The position numbers and the translations under genes are program-made. This document shows positions 49,331 through 61,718 of a DNA stretch of 64,000 bases, piece after piece. How positions within the stretch are numbered: position 1 is the first letter of the stretch; each line of letters starts with the position of its first letter. The notes beneath the pieces were generated by a model. The model was given only the letters and a program-made list of their open reading frames with translations. It had not been told where the DNA came from and searched no databases. The DNA comes from Epiperipatus broadwayi (Eukaryota > Onychophora > Udeonychophora > Euonychophora > Peripatidae), in NCBI GenBank assembly GCA_028023455.1, contig JAQFVV010006337.1, forward strand, positions 1,479,001-1,543,000. The letters run 5' to 3'.

Positions 49331-50421
49331 AATATAAATTGTTTTTCATCGAAAATGTAAAGTGGATGCATCATAATGCATCCATAGTGAGAAAGATGAC
49401 TTCTGGCTGAATGGTTGTGATGATAAATAAGCCAAAATGCATCCTGATAAAAACAAAAAGTTGAAAATATGTGTTAGTAAATAGATTGTAAACCCCTCCA
49501 CAAGATAATAAAAGTGGATAGAAACCAGACTTTACTTTGTGTGAGAATGGGATAGTGAAAATTATTAAAACTGTCAAAATGAGTAAGGAAACTAAAGTGT
49601 TGATACCTCTATAACACTACAGATATATTATTCAATAAGAAAGATTTAAAGAGTATATAGCTATTAGGAATAAATTTCAATTTAACAAATGATTAGTAAT
49701 AATCATTAATATATTTACATAAAATAGTTTATATCAAAGTTGTGAGTACAGAAAGTTTGACACTTGTAATCAAACTACGGTAATTTGCTATCTATATAAT
49801 ACTAAACAAATGATGAAGATATGTATAAGAGATTGTGATATGGGTCAATAGATAAATGCTGCTTCACACTAAAATCTTTTCCACTGTTTCAGGAGTGGTA
49901 AAGGAATAAAAGTTTGAAATATACTTAATATATGTGCAGGAAGTTAAATTTAAATGTATCTTTAAAAATGTGTATATGAAGTTAAATTATAACATGTGCT
50001 GTGTAAGTCTTGCTCACTTGAAAAAGTAAAATGATGCTTTTATAATGCATCAATAGAGAAGTTGGTCTGATTTTTGGGTTGATAGATGGTTGTGATGGAT
50101 TGAACTAAGGTGAAAAAAGCACTGATAAAACTAAAAACTTAAAAAAATATAAATTAAGGATATATTCCTTTATAAATATACTTTTTAGTTTGGCTTTTAA
50201 TTTTTCTATAATGTTGTAAGTTTTTTAATTCATTAAGTACATCATTAACAACAATATAAGAAGTTGTTTTCTAAGATACATTTCAAATTATGTTACAATA
50301 GCCTTTTTGAAAGTAATGTTAAAGGAATTTTCCCTATAATTATGTATTCAAAAAGTTAAAAAAAACACTTATATATATACAACATGTACTGACCTAAGTA
50401 AAGGTCATCTTTTTTTTTTTT
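49331..50421. repeat. Non-coding interval with a direct repeat of about 115 bp
   Basis: Segments 49366-49480 and 50034-50150 share GATGC...TAATGCATC, GATGGTTGTGATG / AATGGTTGTGATG and CTGATAAAA.C.AAAA in the same order, with substantial divergence. They are about 670 bp apart. No gene is visible. Confidence 0.6.
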
Positions 50422-51189
50422 AATTGGTTGCTTTAACAATTTTTTTTAAAGATTTAATGTAAATTAAACAAAATATTTTAATATTATAGAAATAAATGTA
50501 AGAAATATAGCAAGCATAAAAAGCCATTACTTTTGCAACTATTAATGTCAAAAATAGTGTGAACTATGCAATATCAAACTTCAATTATACGCTAACCAAA
50601 ACTAAATGTAAATACAGTACAGTGTATGCACACATGGAAATATGTCTTTTTTTTTCTTAATTGGTTGCTTTAACAAACTTTTTTTAAAGCTGTAATATAA
50701 ATTAAATAAAAGATTTTAATATTATAGAAATAAATGTGAGAATCAAGGCTGTATTAATAGCAGTATTAGCATAAACTACGTGATATCAAACTATACAACT
50801 TCAATTATACCCCAAACAAAACTAAATGTAAATAACATATTATATAACATCTATTTTTCTCCTAACTAAATATCACATTTGAATTTATGTACTGTAATCA
50901 CATTGTCTTCATGATTTAAATACTATACATATTCAGTTCTGTACTGTAGGTAAAAAGCACATGTACTGATTTTTTAAACCTCAAGCATCTTTTATTAATG
51001 GTGGAATTACTTCCTTTGCATAAAATATGCTTCATAATAAAAATGAGATTATTAAATATAAAGAATGGAATTACTTCCTTTGCATAAAATGCTCATAATA
51101 TAAATTACAGTTTAGGTATAATTATTTATTAATTTTTTTCTATGCTGTCAAAATCATCATTTTTGTAATTTGTTAAAGCAACCAATTAA
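50420..51189. mobile_element. TTAA-flanked MITE (piggyBac-like), with duplicated left part
   Basis: AATTGGTTGCTTTAACAAA at 50659-50677 is a perfect 19-bp inverted match to 51169-51187. TTAA occurs at both outer edges (TTAA then TTGGTTGC; GCAACCAA then TTAA), the target signature of piggyBac elements. The 529-bp interior has no transposase frame. The same terminus occurs a third time at 50422-50439, followed by a diverged copy of the left interior (shared TTTTAATATTATAGAAATAAATG, period about 237 bp). The left part is therefore duplicated, or a partial element lies beside a whole one. Confidence 0.65.
51003..51115. repeat. Tandem duplication, period 64 bp
   Basis: GGAATTACTTCCTTTGCATAAAAT begins at 51003 and again at 51067, inside the MITE. 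The second unit is shorter. Confidence 0.8.
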
Positions 51190-54100
51190 ACAGTATTGCA
51201 GACAACACAGACAACAGAAAAAAATAGAAATTTTATATGAGATAATTTTCATCTATTATATTAAATAAAGTTATTCATATAATGTTAATATTTTAATATA
51301 ATAATAGTGAGCTAAACTATATATTATTATTATTCTATATCTTGATAATGATACTCAGCATCAACAATATTCAAAGAAAATGACAAATGAATTTTGCAAA
51401 ACATTGATACAAACTAGAGCATCAATATGATGTTTTCAAGATACTTTTTATCTACTATCAATATATCTAATATATTTTACCTTATCTGCACTTATACATT
51501 TATTATTGTTGCATATTGTACTATTGTAATATATACAACTTTGTGAATGTAAGTGTATATCAACATTTTTATATATTATATGTAAAGAACATATATATAT
51601 CAACCAACATGGTGACAATGAATAAATGAACTCCAATCAGGCAATATTTCTAGATTAATACCTTGAATCACAGAGGTGACTGCTCATATATTATATATTA
51701 TATATTCTATCTATAAATCTCATTAAATTTACCTGGAATGTGTTCTAATCCTGGTCTCTCATAGTTTCTTCCAGCACCATGAGTATATTTCTTTAATGCT
51801 GGTTAGATCAGGAAGAAATGAAAGGCTTTATCCATATATAATAATATTTAATTTTTCCTCATAATGGTAGCACCAAAAGTTAACAAAATATATTAAATGA
51901 CATGGTATTTAATATAAATAAATCAAATAAATATTTTTATTAACAAGTCTTAACAAATTAAATAACATAATTATAAATAACTCCATAGCTAAAATGGTAA
52001 TTTGATTATTCATAGTGAGAGTACCAAAGTTAAAAGAAATAAATTTTAGCAAATGGGATGAGTACCTATTATGCACTCTAACATAGTGCAAAACCAAATA
52101 CTCCAAATTTCTATTTGATTATGAAATATAAAATTTTATTTTGCTATGAAGACTTCATCCGTAGCATTTGGATGAATTTCATTATCATATATTAGCCTAT
52201 ACTATATCATGAGAGTATTGCTTATTAACTACTTAATTTTTGTACTATTATTTAAGTGTATTATATGAATATGAATGCACACAGTATTACCTAATTCATT
52301 AATCACTTCAGGTATATTTAAATAAGAATTTAAACCTTAAATAAGGATTTTAAATCAATGACTTAGTTAGTATGCATGGATTTGTAATCCAGGCATGCAG
52401 AGCATCTTATAATATTAGGTATATCATATGCAAGAATATTAAGTTTACTATCAATAATAATATTATAACTTCTTATCCTGTTTTACTGACTTAATTCTTC
52501 ATAAAGAGGTAAAGATGTGAAATGCATGAAAAAACACATTTACATAAATCACAACATTTAAATTATGAATAGGCAGATATAACTTGGATTCTTGTCATCT
52601 TTAAGATAAAACAATGATATGAATCTTAATAAATGGTGCAGCATAGAAAGTGCATTCTCTCTTTTTTAAACCACAATAAGTGAATTCTTATGTAACTTAT
52701 AACACCACTTAAATATTAGAAATACCATTTTGCAATTAAAAAATAATGAATTTTATAAAAAATACCCAAAAATTAATGCTGAAAAGGAAAAAGCTTTATA
52801 TGTATATCAATTTTTTGAAATTTATTATAGTGGTCAAAGCAGTAAACTCAAGAGCTAAGCCAACTACAATACTTGAATATTGATCTATTAAAAAAACTGA
52901 TAACATAATTATTATTATAGCCATAAAATAGAAGATAAATGATGATGGCAGATTTTATTGAAAAAGTGAGTCTTGAAAATTCCAAAAGAAAATAGATTCA
53001 AAAAGAATCTAATAACATTCAAAATAAAAGTAATTGCTTTTATATTTCAGGAGGATTCAATTAAATAATTTTTTATTTTGGTAATAATTATTAGATAAAT
53101 TAATAATGCATATATATTGTCCAAAAATATGTTTTCAAAAACATTATTTAGCAGATATCATCATTCTACTAGAATTATAATAAAAAAAAAAGATTAAATA
53201 TGCATGTACTGAAGAACAAAAACATTTTTTTTTTACGCCAAAAAGTAAATCTGGCAATGACTAATTAAATTCTACATAATTTTTTTTAATCAACAACTTC
53301 AAAAAAATAATTAGTAGTGATTTACAAGTGTTTTTAACTATTATTAGTTTCATTTAAACCAGAAGTGGGAAACCTCCAGCTTGTAGGCCAAATCAAGTCC
53401 AAAAATGCTCTCAGTCTGGCCCTCAGACATTTCCATAAATGTATATAAAATGGACTTATATAAAACTTCTATTTAAACATGCAAGTAGTGCAGTGCATAT
53501 ATTGAATTAAGAGTTAAGTAAAATAAAATACATTTATACCCCAGTTAGTGCTTGATGTTTACGTGAGGATTCACAATAGCAATCATCATCAATTTGTACC
53601 CACTATTTTGATTTACAATCAATTATTTAAAAAAATTTCAACAAAAAAATTTTAATGACCATTTTGTAAAACTGATGATGTCATAGGAGTTATTAACACT
53701 ATGTCATCCAAAAATAAAATAGCAACATTCATGCTAAAATTGTACAGTAAAGTTTATTCTTAATACACAATGCAGTAAACAATATTAATGCTACATACGT
53801 TTGATTATAAACTTAAAAAAATATGATTATTGAATGTACAGTACAGTATTTTATTTAATTTTCATCTAGCATCCTTGCAAAACAGCAGTACTTCATTAAG
53901 GACATATTGTTAATGATTATCAAACCCTTCCAAAAAGGGCTTCATTCAGCATAATAAATAATCAAAATCATACTTTGATGACATATAACCAAATATATTA
54001 ATTCTGTACTAAATTTTAAAATATGTACATTAGTTTAAAACTGTATACTATATTTATTCATTTTTATGGATTTTTATTAACAGTACTTTGCTTGTTGCAA

Positions 54101-54779
54101 AAATTACAATCATCATATTGAAATTTAATTAATGTGAAAAAAATGATAAAAAAATAATGAACTTTATATGATCAAAAGCGAAATAAATTTAAATTAAAAA
54201 TAATAATTAACCTATTTGCTTGATCTTAAAACAACTTGTAAGTTTTTCCAAAATAGCAGATATTATCACAAATACAGAAATGGAAAAAAAATGAAAATTT
54301 TATTTAGCATAAAACTAAAAATAAATTTTGTATGGTAAAAAGGCAGAACAAATAAATGGAAAAAGATCCCTTTTGTATTTTGCCTTCATAAGTACACTGC
54401 AATAATCAAAAAAAAAATTATATCATTTAATGTGATACCTCATGGCAAAAACATGGTACAGCTAGTGTATTTGTACATGAAGTGCTGTTTATTTAGATCT
54501 TCATAGTAAATATTGTAAAAAAGCCTTAAATATTGAAATATGCAAACACAGAATGCATTAGATAATTTTTCTTATTTTTTAATACATCAGAATGCTTTTT
54601 TAAAGTTAACTGCAATTAAGTTTTGATAATGTATAGAATGCTAATTTTACTACTCTTATACTAATGATATAAGTTGTTCCTAATTTTTTTTCCATTCTAA
54701 ATAATTTCATGTAAGTAATAAAATATAGTAATACAAATTTTAAAAAAATAAAACTTCACTATGAATTTTTTTTTCAGCA
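51188..54779. other. Gene-free A/T-rich DNA; possible hAT end
   Basis: No gene recognised. At 53360-53440 the stretch CAGAAGTGGGAAACCTCC, followed by GTAGGCCAAATCAAG and CTGGCCCTCAG, resembles a hAT terminus (CAGNGGTGGGCAACCT). I could not locate the opposite terminus or an 8-bp duplication. Confidence 0.4.
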
Positions 54780-55004
54780 GGATGAGAAATAGTTTTTTTT
54801 TTCTCATGTGTCATAGCATCAGCCAAGAAGCGAACCTGCTAACCCGGGCACAACTGCTTGTAAAGCAGCTGTTCTCATTTCCTCCCATATGTCACAGCAT
54901 TAGCCAGGAGGCAAACCCACAATAAATCTGCAACCAACTGCTTGCTTGCAAGATGGCTGCGCTGACCTCTCAGCTAACAATGCTTGACTGGATGAGAAAT
55001 AGTT
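54780..55004 (-). mobile_element. Dimeric tRNA-derived SINE with target-site duplication
   Basis: A perfect 15-bp duplication, GGATGAGAAATAGTT (54780-54794 and 54990-55004), brackets a minus-strand insert of 195 bp. It starts AGTCAAGCATTGTTAGCTG and ends in an A-tail (plus-strand T-run at 54795-54802). The first tRNA-like unit has an A-box region (TTAGCTGAGAGGTCAGC) and a B-box region (GTGGGTTTGCCTCC) and ends TGCTGTGACATATGG. A second unit follows with CTTTACAAGCAG and B box CAGGTTCGCTTCT, and ends TGCTATGACACATG plus A-run. These endings match the 18.2-kb monomer (TGCTTTGACACATGG). Confidence 0.88.
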
Positions 55005-57019
55005 ACGCAAAAGAATGCAAGAAATTGTTAAATGCAGATTTACTTTCACTTCCTTGTAGATTTTGCTGTACTTTTGGACAGTTAAAGGATGCATTTTTTC
55101 CTATTATATTTAAAAATTTATAGCTACATACATTTTCAAGTAGAATCATAGCAGTAATTAATATAATCATGAAAAAATTAAAAATTTATTGAGCTTGGAA
55201 ACCAAAGTGGATATCTCATGTCAACTAGAAAGAAAAAAAATTATGACATCTATTCTTCTATGGGTTTATCCACATTTACCATCACCACTATTTTTAAAAA
55301 GAAAGGCAAAATAAAGAAAGTGATCAAACTATTGTAAGTTCATCCAAACTTTACAAAATCATCAAATCACAGCATCCCACATAAAAAGAATATCCAAGAA
55401 GCATGTCAATTATCCATTCTAAACTTTTCCTCCAGAGATCCTTAGCCATCAACATCTGGTGCACTCCTCCAAAAAAATCAAGATCATCAAAGGATTTAGA
55501 AGGTAAAGATTGACCTTAGAATGAGCAATTGATGATTTACAAAACTGGATAATTATGATTGATGAATGGATCACTGAAAATGAATAACTCTAAACTAAGT
55601 GTTTTTTTACATGAATTTAAGTTGCATTATCATACATACATAGAGATTTTAAATGCATACTAGCAGAATACTCATTTACACAAACATATAATGTACATAA
55701 AAAGTAAGATTAAGTTTAAATATATCTGTTAAGTATATACCCATTGCCTCCCATGCCTGCCCCTAACCTAGGTTATTGTAGCTAACCATTTAAAGTTTTA
55801 CCATAAGCATTGTATATTTCCAGGTAATACAGTCCTAATTATAACTAACTTTTCCTATATTGTCACTTTTAATAGTTTAAATTTGACTTTTATTAGGTGC
55901 CAGAATTCTATTTAGATATCCCTATTAAATCGACAATGAAGATAAGTCTCCTTCCTTTTGCCACATCATACTAAAAATCTCCCTATAATGTAAATGAACA
56001 AATAGCCCATATATTAACTTATCCCTATAACCTTTATACAAATATTGCAAATATACTATTGAAACAGTCAGCTTTTCAACCCAACTGTTTCACCTACTAT
56101 ATACGTTATATAGTAGTATTCATACCTATATACATACCATCAAAACCTCATATATTTATTAAAAATAATCTTAAAAAATCCTATGTGTGTGCATATGTTT
56201 AAATATTTACTGAAATATTCATTTATATACTTATGATGCCAAAATACGCACATATATAGATTGTTAATAATTGCTAAGTGAAAAACTAAGTGTATGTGTA
56301 ACTGTAGACTACATATATGCAAGAATATACATGTTAATAGATTATAAAACATTGCGATTTCTATAGATTTTATATATTTATTAAATTATATATTTTCAAA
56401 ATTTAATAATTCTGCGTATATCAATAAATTAGAACGATCAGGTTACATATATAATAAAATGTTTTTCTAAATCTTAGATTTGTTTTTCTGGACACACGGT
56501 CGCCAGCATAATTAATCTTTACTGGTATTAGATTAATAAAAAATTATATTTAGAATAAAACTTGGAAAACGGAATAAATTACGGCCTGCAAATAGGTTTT
56601 TTTTTTTTTTTTAACCTATTTAAGATTTAACACAGTAGGTTTCCGCGGTAACTGCTAATTATTGTACGGGCCAGAAAAACATTTCTAAGAAAATAAAATA
56701 ATGAAAGAGAGGGGGGGGGGGATAATGATATAAAAGTATTGGCAGCCATCTTTCAAAAAGACTGGGGAACTTAATCACTAACTTAGTCATTAAAAATATC
56801 CTTTCGGAGAGTTATCAAAAATTATATTTATAGTAAAGAGAATATATTAAAGTATTTGTGCTAGTTAAATTATGTTCTTTCAAAATTTATTATCACTTCC
56901 GCTAATATGGAAAATCTAAGTCCCTTTATAGCATAAAACTGGCATAGATAACCATGAGCAAAGTCAAATCGTTCTAAATTAAAATTCCACTCATGCAAAT
57001 TTTTACTGTATTATCATTT
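55005..57019. other. Gene-free DNA
   Basis: No gene recognised. Contains a T-run near 56599-56612 and a G-run of about ten near 56712-56721, unusual in this A/T-rich window. An octamer ATGCAAAT at about 56994-57001 lies just before the dyad cluster. Confidence 0.5.
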
Positions 57020-57313
57020 TATCACCTGCGAGTGATAGAGATATATATGTATAGCTAAATAAATAATTAATTGTAACTTACATACTATCACCTGTGTGTG
57101 ATATGAGGCTATATACATATATATATAGACGGAAATGCAAAACCTCCAAATTTTATTAAATGTGTTAGAAAGTTAAAATCACTTATAAGTAAACTAACAT
57201 ATATATGTAAACCAAACTGCTTAAATCTGTACATCCAAAATTTGCTATTGATAATGCATCACTTACGCGTGAACCCCTTTGAATTGTAATGTCCCTGAAT
57301 CACCTGCGTGTGA
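57020..57313. promoter_or_regulatory. Cluster of four TCAC-N6-GTGA dyads
   Basis: TATCAC-CTGCGA-GTGATA (57020-57037), TATCAC-CTGTGT-GTGATA (57086-57103), TCAC-TTACGC-GTGA (57259-57272) and TCAC-CTGCGT-GTGA (57300-57313). All share the arms and a related centre (CTGCGN). Three contain CACCTG, an E-box class bound by Snail/ZEB factors, and the dyads also resemble T-box half-sites. Whether they are regulatory sites or part of an unrecognised repeat cannot be told from sequence alone. Confidence 0.45.
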
Positions 57314-58307
57314 GATCAAAGAAGATACTTACTCTATTATTGTTTTGAGTTATTGTTTACAATTGGAATTTATTAAATTGATTTTAAATTTATTTTAGTT
57401 TCTTGTCTTAGTCTTGCTCACCGACTCAATTTTATTTAATATTTAGTAATTAGGTTTATAACTTATTGAAATGTTATATATAATTAATAATGATAAGTGT
57501 GCCACATGATACCTATATAGATATGCTATATAAAATACCCATTGTTACCCAACTTATGTGCTACTGATGAGCTACTGCCGGCACGTGAAGAAGAGAAATG
57601 CTGCTGTGACCTCAACTGTGTCATTTGTAAGGTTGTAAGTCTATGAGCAATGGTAGAGGAACTAGGGTTAGGCCAGAACCGTGGCTTCCACCACCGTAAA
57701 CCTGGTCGGCCTTAGGATGATCTATCAGAGTTCTAGATTTTGTTGCGCAAATACACATATTTGACCATTACACTATATATCTATACGGTGACCTCACAAA
57801 TAATAAACTTAAAAATATAATAATATTGTGTTAGCATCAACAGTTGAATTTTACAAAGAAGATTGCTGAAAGAATATAGTTACAAAGCTTGAACAAATGA
57901 CACATTGTAATTCTCTCTTTTCTTTCTTTTTTTATTTATTTATGAGCATATTCAATAAAAGCAAAACAAAAGAAAAATTTGTATTATCATAGCAAAAATA
58001 TTTCTTTGATTCATAAACCATATAAATAGTTCATTAAATTATGTTTTCTTTTCTCTTAGTTTTTGAGAGATGTGAATATTCCATAAAGTTAATTCAATAA
58101 GCATATAAGTTCAAAATTAATTTCTTACCGGTAAGATTATTTAGTAGAATCATTCTTTGGTAATAATATAATCCTCAGGTTTTCTTCATGATCTGTATGT
58201 TAGGTTCCAGCTTTGATGTGAGGCTTCTATTTTAGATGGGTGGCAGCTTCAGTCTTCTAAATCATTGTATGTTCAACGGAATGGAATGATTGGTGATGTG
58301 CAGCATT
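57314..58307. other. Non-coding, with a G+C-richer island at 57540-57770
   Basis: The island (GAGCTACTGCCGGCACGTG, AACCTGGTCGGCCTTAGG) stands out from its A/T-rich surroundings but encodes no recognisable protein in any frame and has no tRNA or rRNA signature that I can see. It might be a promoter, an untranslated exon or an LTR remnant. The remaining sequence holds nothing recognisable. Confidence 0.4.
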
Positions 58308-58569
58308 CTAGCTGCCCATCTGAATATCAGTGGCTATCATGGGGTCATTTAGCATCTTGAGAAAAATCTGATTATCTATGTCCATTCCTTTTACATCCCT
58401 CTGAAAACTTGTGTACATTGAATACCACCTGCATTCCTTCTTCAAACTTTTATCTTTCTTTAGATTTTTGTTCTGAAAGCTCTTTTTATTGTTGTTACCA
58501 TGACCATATTTGATTACCAATCTCTCCTTTGCAGAACTTTTACCAATATTTACAATCTGTATTCACTTT
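58308..58569 (-). other. Orphan open frame of about 80 codons, possible exon
   Basis: Read leftward from about 58555, a frame opens after a TGA near 58561 and runs (IVNIGKSSAKERLV ... CRWYSMYTSFQRDV ... MLNDPMIATDIQMGS) to a TAG at about 58308. It lacks an ATG at the start; an ACAG precedes it, so it could be a 3' terminal exon. It is Lys/Asn rich with a more protein-like C-terminal half. It lies 0.2 kb downstream of the gypsy pol remnant on the same strand, so it could instead be element-derived. I do not recognise the protein. Confidence 0.25.
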
Positions 58570-58749
58570 TATTATTTAAACTAGCTACTTTTTAATTGAA
58601 AAAGAAAAAAGAAAAAAAATACAATGTGTATTGCCTCAAGAAAAAGAAATTTTTTAAGTTTAATCCAATAAAATATTTATTATATACATTAATTTGTACC
58701 TATACCAAACATTTATTTTTGTTTTCCTTTTTTCTTTATATTCATTTCA

Positions 58750-61164
58750 GCAAAATCTTCAAATTCAACTGGCAACACCCCTTGCATGGTTGCAAACCCC
58801 CACAGTTAATGATGAGAATAAACTATTTGTTTTGGCTAGTTTATTCTACTTAATATTTGAAGTATACTTCTGTTTGCTAATTACCCCCTTCCCCCAATCT
58901 TGTTTCACTGTCTTAGATTATACTATGCGATATGGGCATTCATATATATTTTGAAATTTCTTGGAAAATGTGTCTGTCTGCATGACAGACTGGATTACTT
59001 CTGATACATACTTGATCCCCTACTCTAAACCTATTTGTCACTATCCCCTGTCTTTGGGCCTTACCTCCGCACAAAGCACAAGTTGTTCTTGTGCTCTTTT
59101 CCAACCTGTCTCCCAGTCAATTTGCTCTGAAACAACTGGTAATCTTGACTTGTATAATACCGGCAAAGGCTGACCAAAATGAAGCCAAATTGGGGAAAAG
59201 ACCATTGATTCACTGTTGTCCAATTCATATAATTTACAATTCGTTGCAGTTGCTTAACCACCCCTTATGGTATGTTGAAGTATAAACCCTGAAAAGCCAT
59301 CCCAATTCTCTCACAAGAGTTAGACTGAAGATTTCTGATAGATGATGAGACATGCTGTATTGCAAAATTTTTAGACCAGCCTTGACCTTCCACAATTACA
59401 AAGAGTGTATCATGATCAGACAATATGGCTTAGGTTTTCCTATCTTATTAAAGAACTGGGTTTTTAATACTCTAATAATACTCTTTGCACTAGCTTGGGC
59501 TATTGGATATGTCATTTCCCATTTTGAGAATGGATCGTAAGCTATCAGAATGTATCTCAATCTTTAGTACCAATGTAATGGACCATAGAAATTTATTGCC
59601 ACCAGTTCATTTGGTATCTGAGGAATAATGGCTTGACAGGAACCTGCACAACAGCTGTTTAGCCATTTTGTCTTCTCACATGTTTCTCGCCCCTTTATTA
59701 CCCGTATCACCTGTGGTCTCATTCCTGCCCAATAGAATCATGTCTTTAAAACATTCCACATTGTCTACTCCATAATGTCTGTATATACAAAGCTAATATC
59801 TAATTAATCTTTCTTGTAGTTCCTGGGGTACTATCATTTCTACATGTGTCTTCCTTTACATCTGCCAAGTACCAGAATATCCCTTTGCTCAAACATTATC
59901 TTGCATCCTGCTTCCTCTCTATTTTCTTCTCTGATCCCCATTGTTGAGTTTTTGTTCCTGTAGCCTATCTACAATGCACCTGTAGGTTGCATCTTGTCTC
60001 TGTCATTCCTCTAAATGCCTGTCTTCTGCAGATTTATCCTCTTATCATCCCCATTGTTGCCATACTGACATCATCTACCTGTAAATGGTTTGATAATGAA
60101 GGATCTGGGTTCTGGCTCAACATGTCTACTACCATATTTTATGCCTCCCTTCAATACTGGATGAAGGAATTAAACTCTTGGAGAAAGAGGCTCCATTGTA
60201 TTAATAGATTATGTAAAAGGTAACTGTGGTTCAAGAATCCCAGACTCTTATAATCTGATCTCGCAATTACATCTAGACCCCACAAGAAATTGACTAAATT
60301 TCTGAAATGCTCAAACTACAGAAAGAGCCTCTTTCTCAGTTCCTGAATAATTGTTTTCTGGACCTCATAGTGGATGGCTGCTAAAATACAATACTCCATA
60401 TTTACCATCTTCTTGCTCTTGCATCAAGTGGCTCCCAGTTCATATCCACTACTATCTGTTTGTATGATGAATGGTTTACAGAAATCTGGGTATACAAGTA
60501 TGATCTCAGTTAAAAAAATTTCTCTTTGACCATCCTAAAACCTGTTTCTAGGTTTTGTTCCACATTTCCATAGTGTATCTTTCCATACTAATTGCATTAA
60601 TGGTTCCACATCTGTGGCAGAGTTCTTATAGAATTTACTATAGTATGTGCATAGACCTATGAATGAGCTGATTTGTTATTTATTATTGGGTGTGGGAAAG
60701 TTTCTAATGGGTTGGATTTTCTCTGGATGTGGCTTAATGCCTTTATCACTGACCAAAGGTCCTAAAACATTTCACTTCTGCAGCCGCTATCCAGCTTTTC
60801 TGCAGATTAATCCTAATGTATTTATCCTGACATTCCTGCAGAAATAATTTCAAGTGTTGTACATGTTATTCCATGTCTTTTGGCACAATTATAACATTAT
60901 CCATGTACATAATTACCAAGTCCTGTCTTTCTTTCTTTAGGACATGGCCCAAGCATTTTAATAATCCTGCTCCACTATTCTTCAACCCAAAGAGTATCCT
61001 ATCAAAGTGATATGACTTTCCATTGTACCAAAAGGCCATATATTTACAATCTGCTGGATGTAGCCTTATCTGCCAATGGCTGGCAGTCAGTGTTGAAAAT
61101 ACTTTCTTGCCTCAAAATTTTGTTAACAGGTCATTAATCAGTGGAAGTACATTTTGGTTGGGTC
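58750..61164 (-). pseudogene. Ty3/gypsy pol remnant: RT, RNase H, integrase
   Basis: Read right to left from 61164, in broken frames: an RT block (KVFSTLTASHWQI, FDRILFGLKNSGAG), then the catalytic box near 60910 as VIMYMDNVIIV, where the second Asp of YxDD is Asn. An RNase H-like region (VVDMNWEPLDARARRW) follows. The integrase core near 59600 reads NELVAINFYGPL, the usual vDf.GPL with Asp replaced by Asn, and continues to about 58750. Numerous stops and frameshifts are present. The type resembles the K02A2.6-like gypsy group common in invertebrates. The RT N-terminus appears displaced to 63.7-64.0 kb by inserted DNA. LTRs were not found. Confidence 0.85.
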
Positions 61165-61690
61165 ATGTAATTTTATTTAATTATTAATTGCCTAGCATCT
61201 TATCAAGCAGTCAGATCTGAGTTCGATCCTAGCTTCATGACATCTAGTCATAAGCCCACTTCAAACCCTAGTATTAACCTTGAATTTTGGATGCAATGGG
61301 GCTTTATACATTCAATGCATGCTAATTTCCATAGAGAATAACTTATTTCAAATGTGTATTAAAATTAACTAGTTTCAGTTTAAAATTAATCAATGCTATT
61401 AATAAATTCATGATAGAATTATTCATGAATTTATATATATATATATAATAACTGCGTGGATTGTGCGTATATATTTGTAAATATTTAAATATATATAATT
61501 GTTTGAAAGTTTCATAGCATCGGGAATGTTTGATTTTATTTTTAAAATAATTTGTTAAAGTTTTAATGATTAAAAGCTATATTCTTTCGATAAGCTTTCA
61601 GATTTTCCCTTTCCAAAAACAACAGTTAAAGTTTTATTAATTAAAAAAAAGATAAGGATTTCCTAATTAAAATCAGTTTCTGATTTTAAA

Positions 61691-61718
61691 AATTCATTTT
61701 CTAATTAGAAAATGAATT
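61691..61718. other. Perfect 28-bp palindrome
   Basis: AATTCATTTTCTAA followed by TTAGAAAATGAATT, with no spacer. It could extrude as a cruciform. Confidence 0.95.

Noticed and set aside
57560-57605. Hammerhead ribozyme (CTGATGAG followed by GAAG)
   Set aside because: The bases between CTGATGA and GAA do not form stem II and no matching stems I and III were found.
61190-61260. tRNA-like B box GAGTTCGATCC as a separate SINE
   Set aside because: No A box or stems could be paired convincingly; kept only as a note in the insertion entry.
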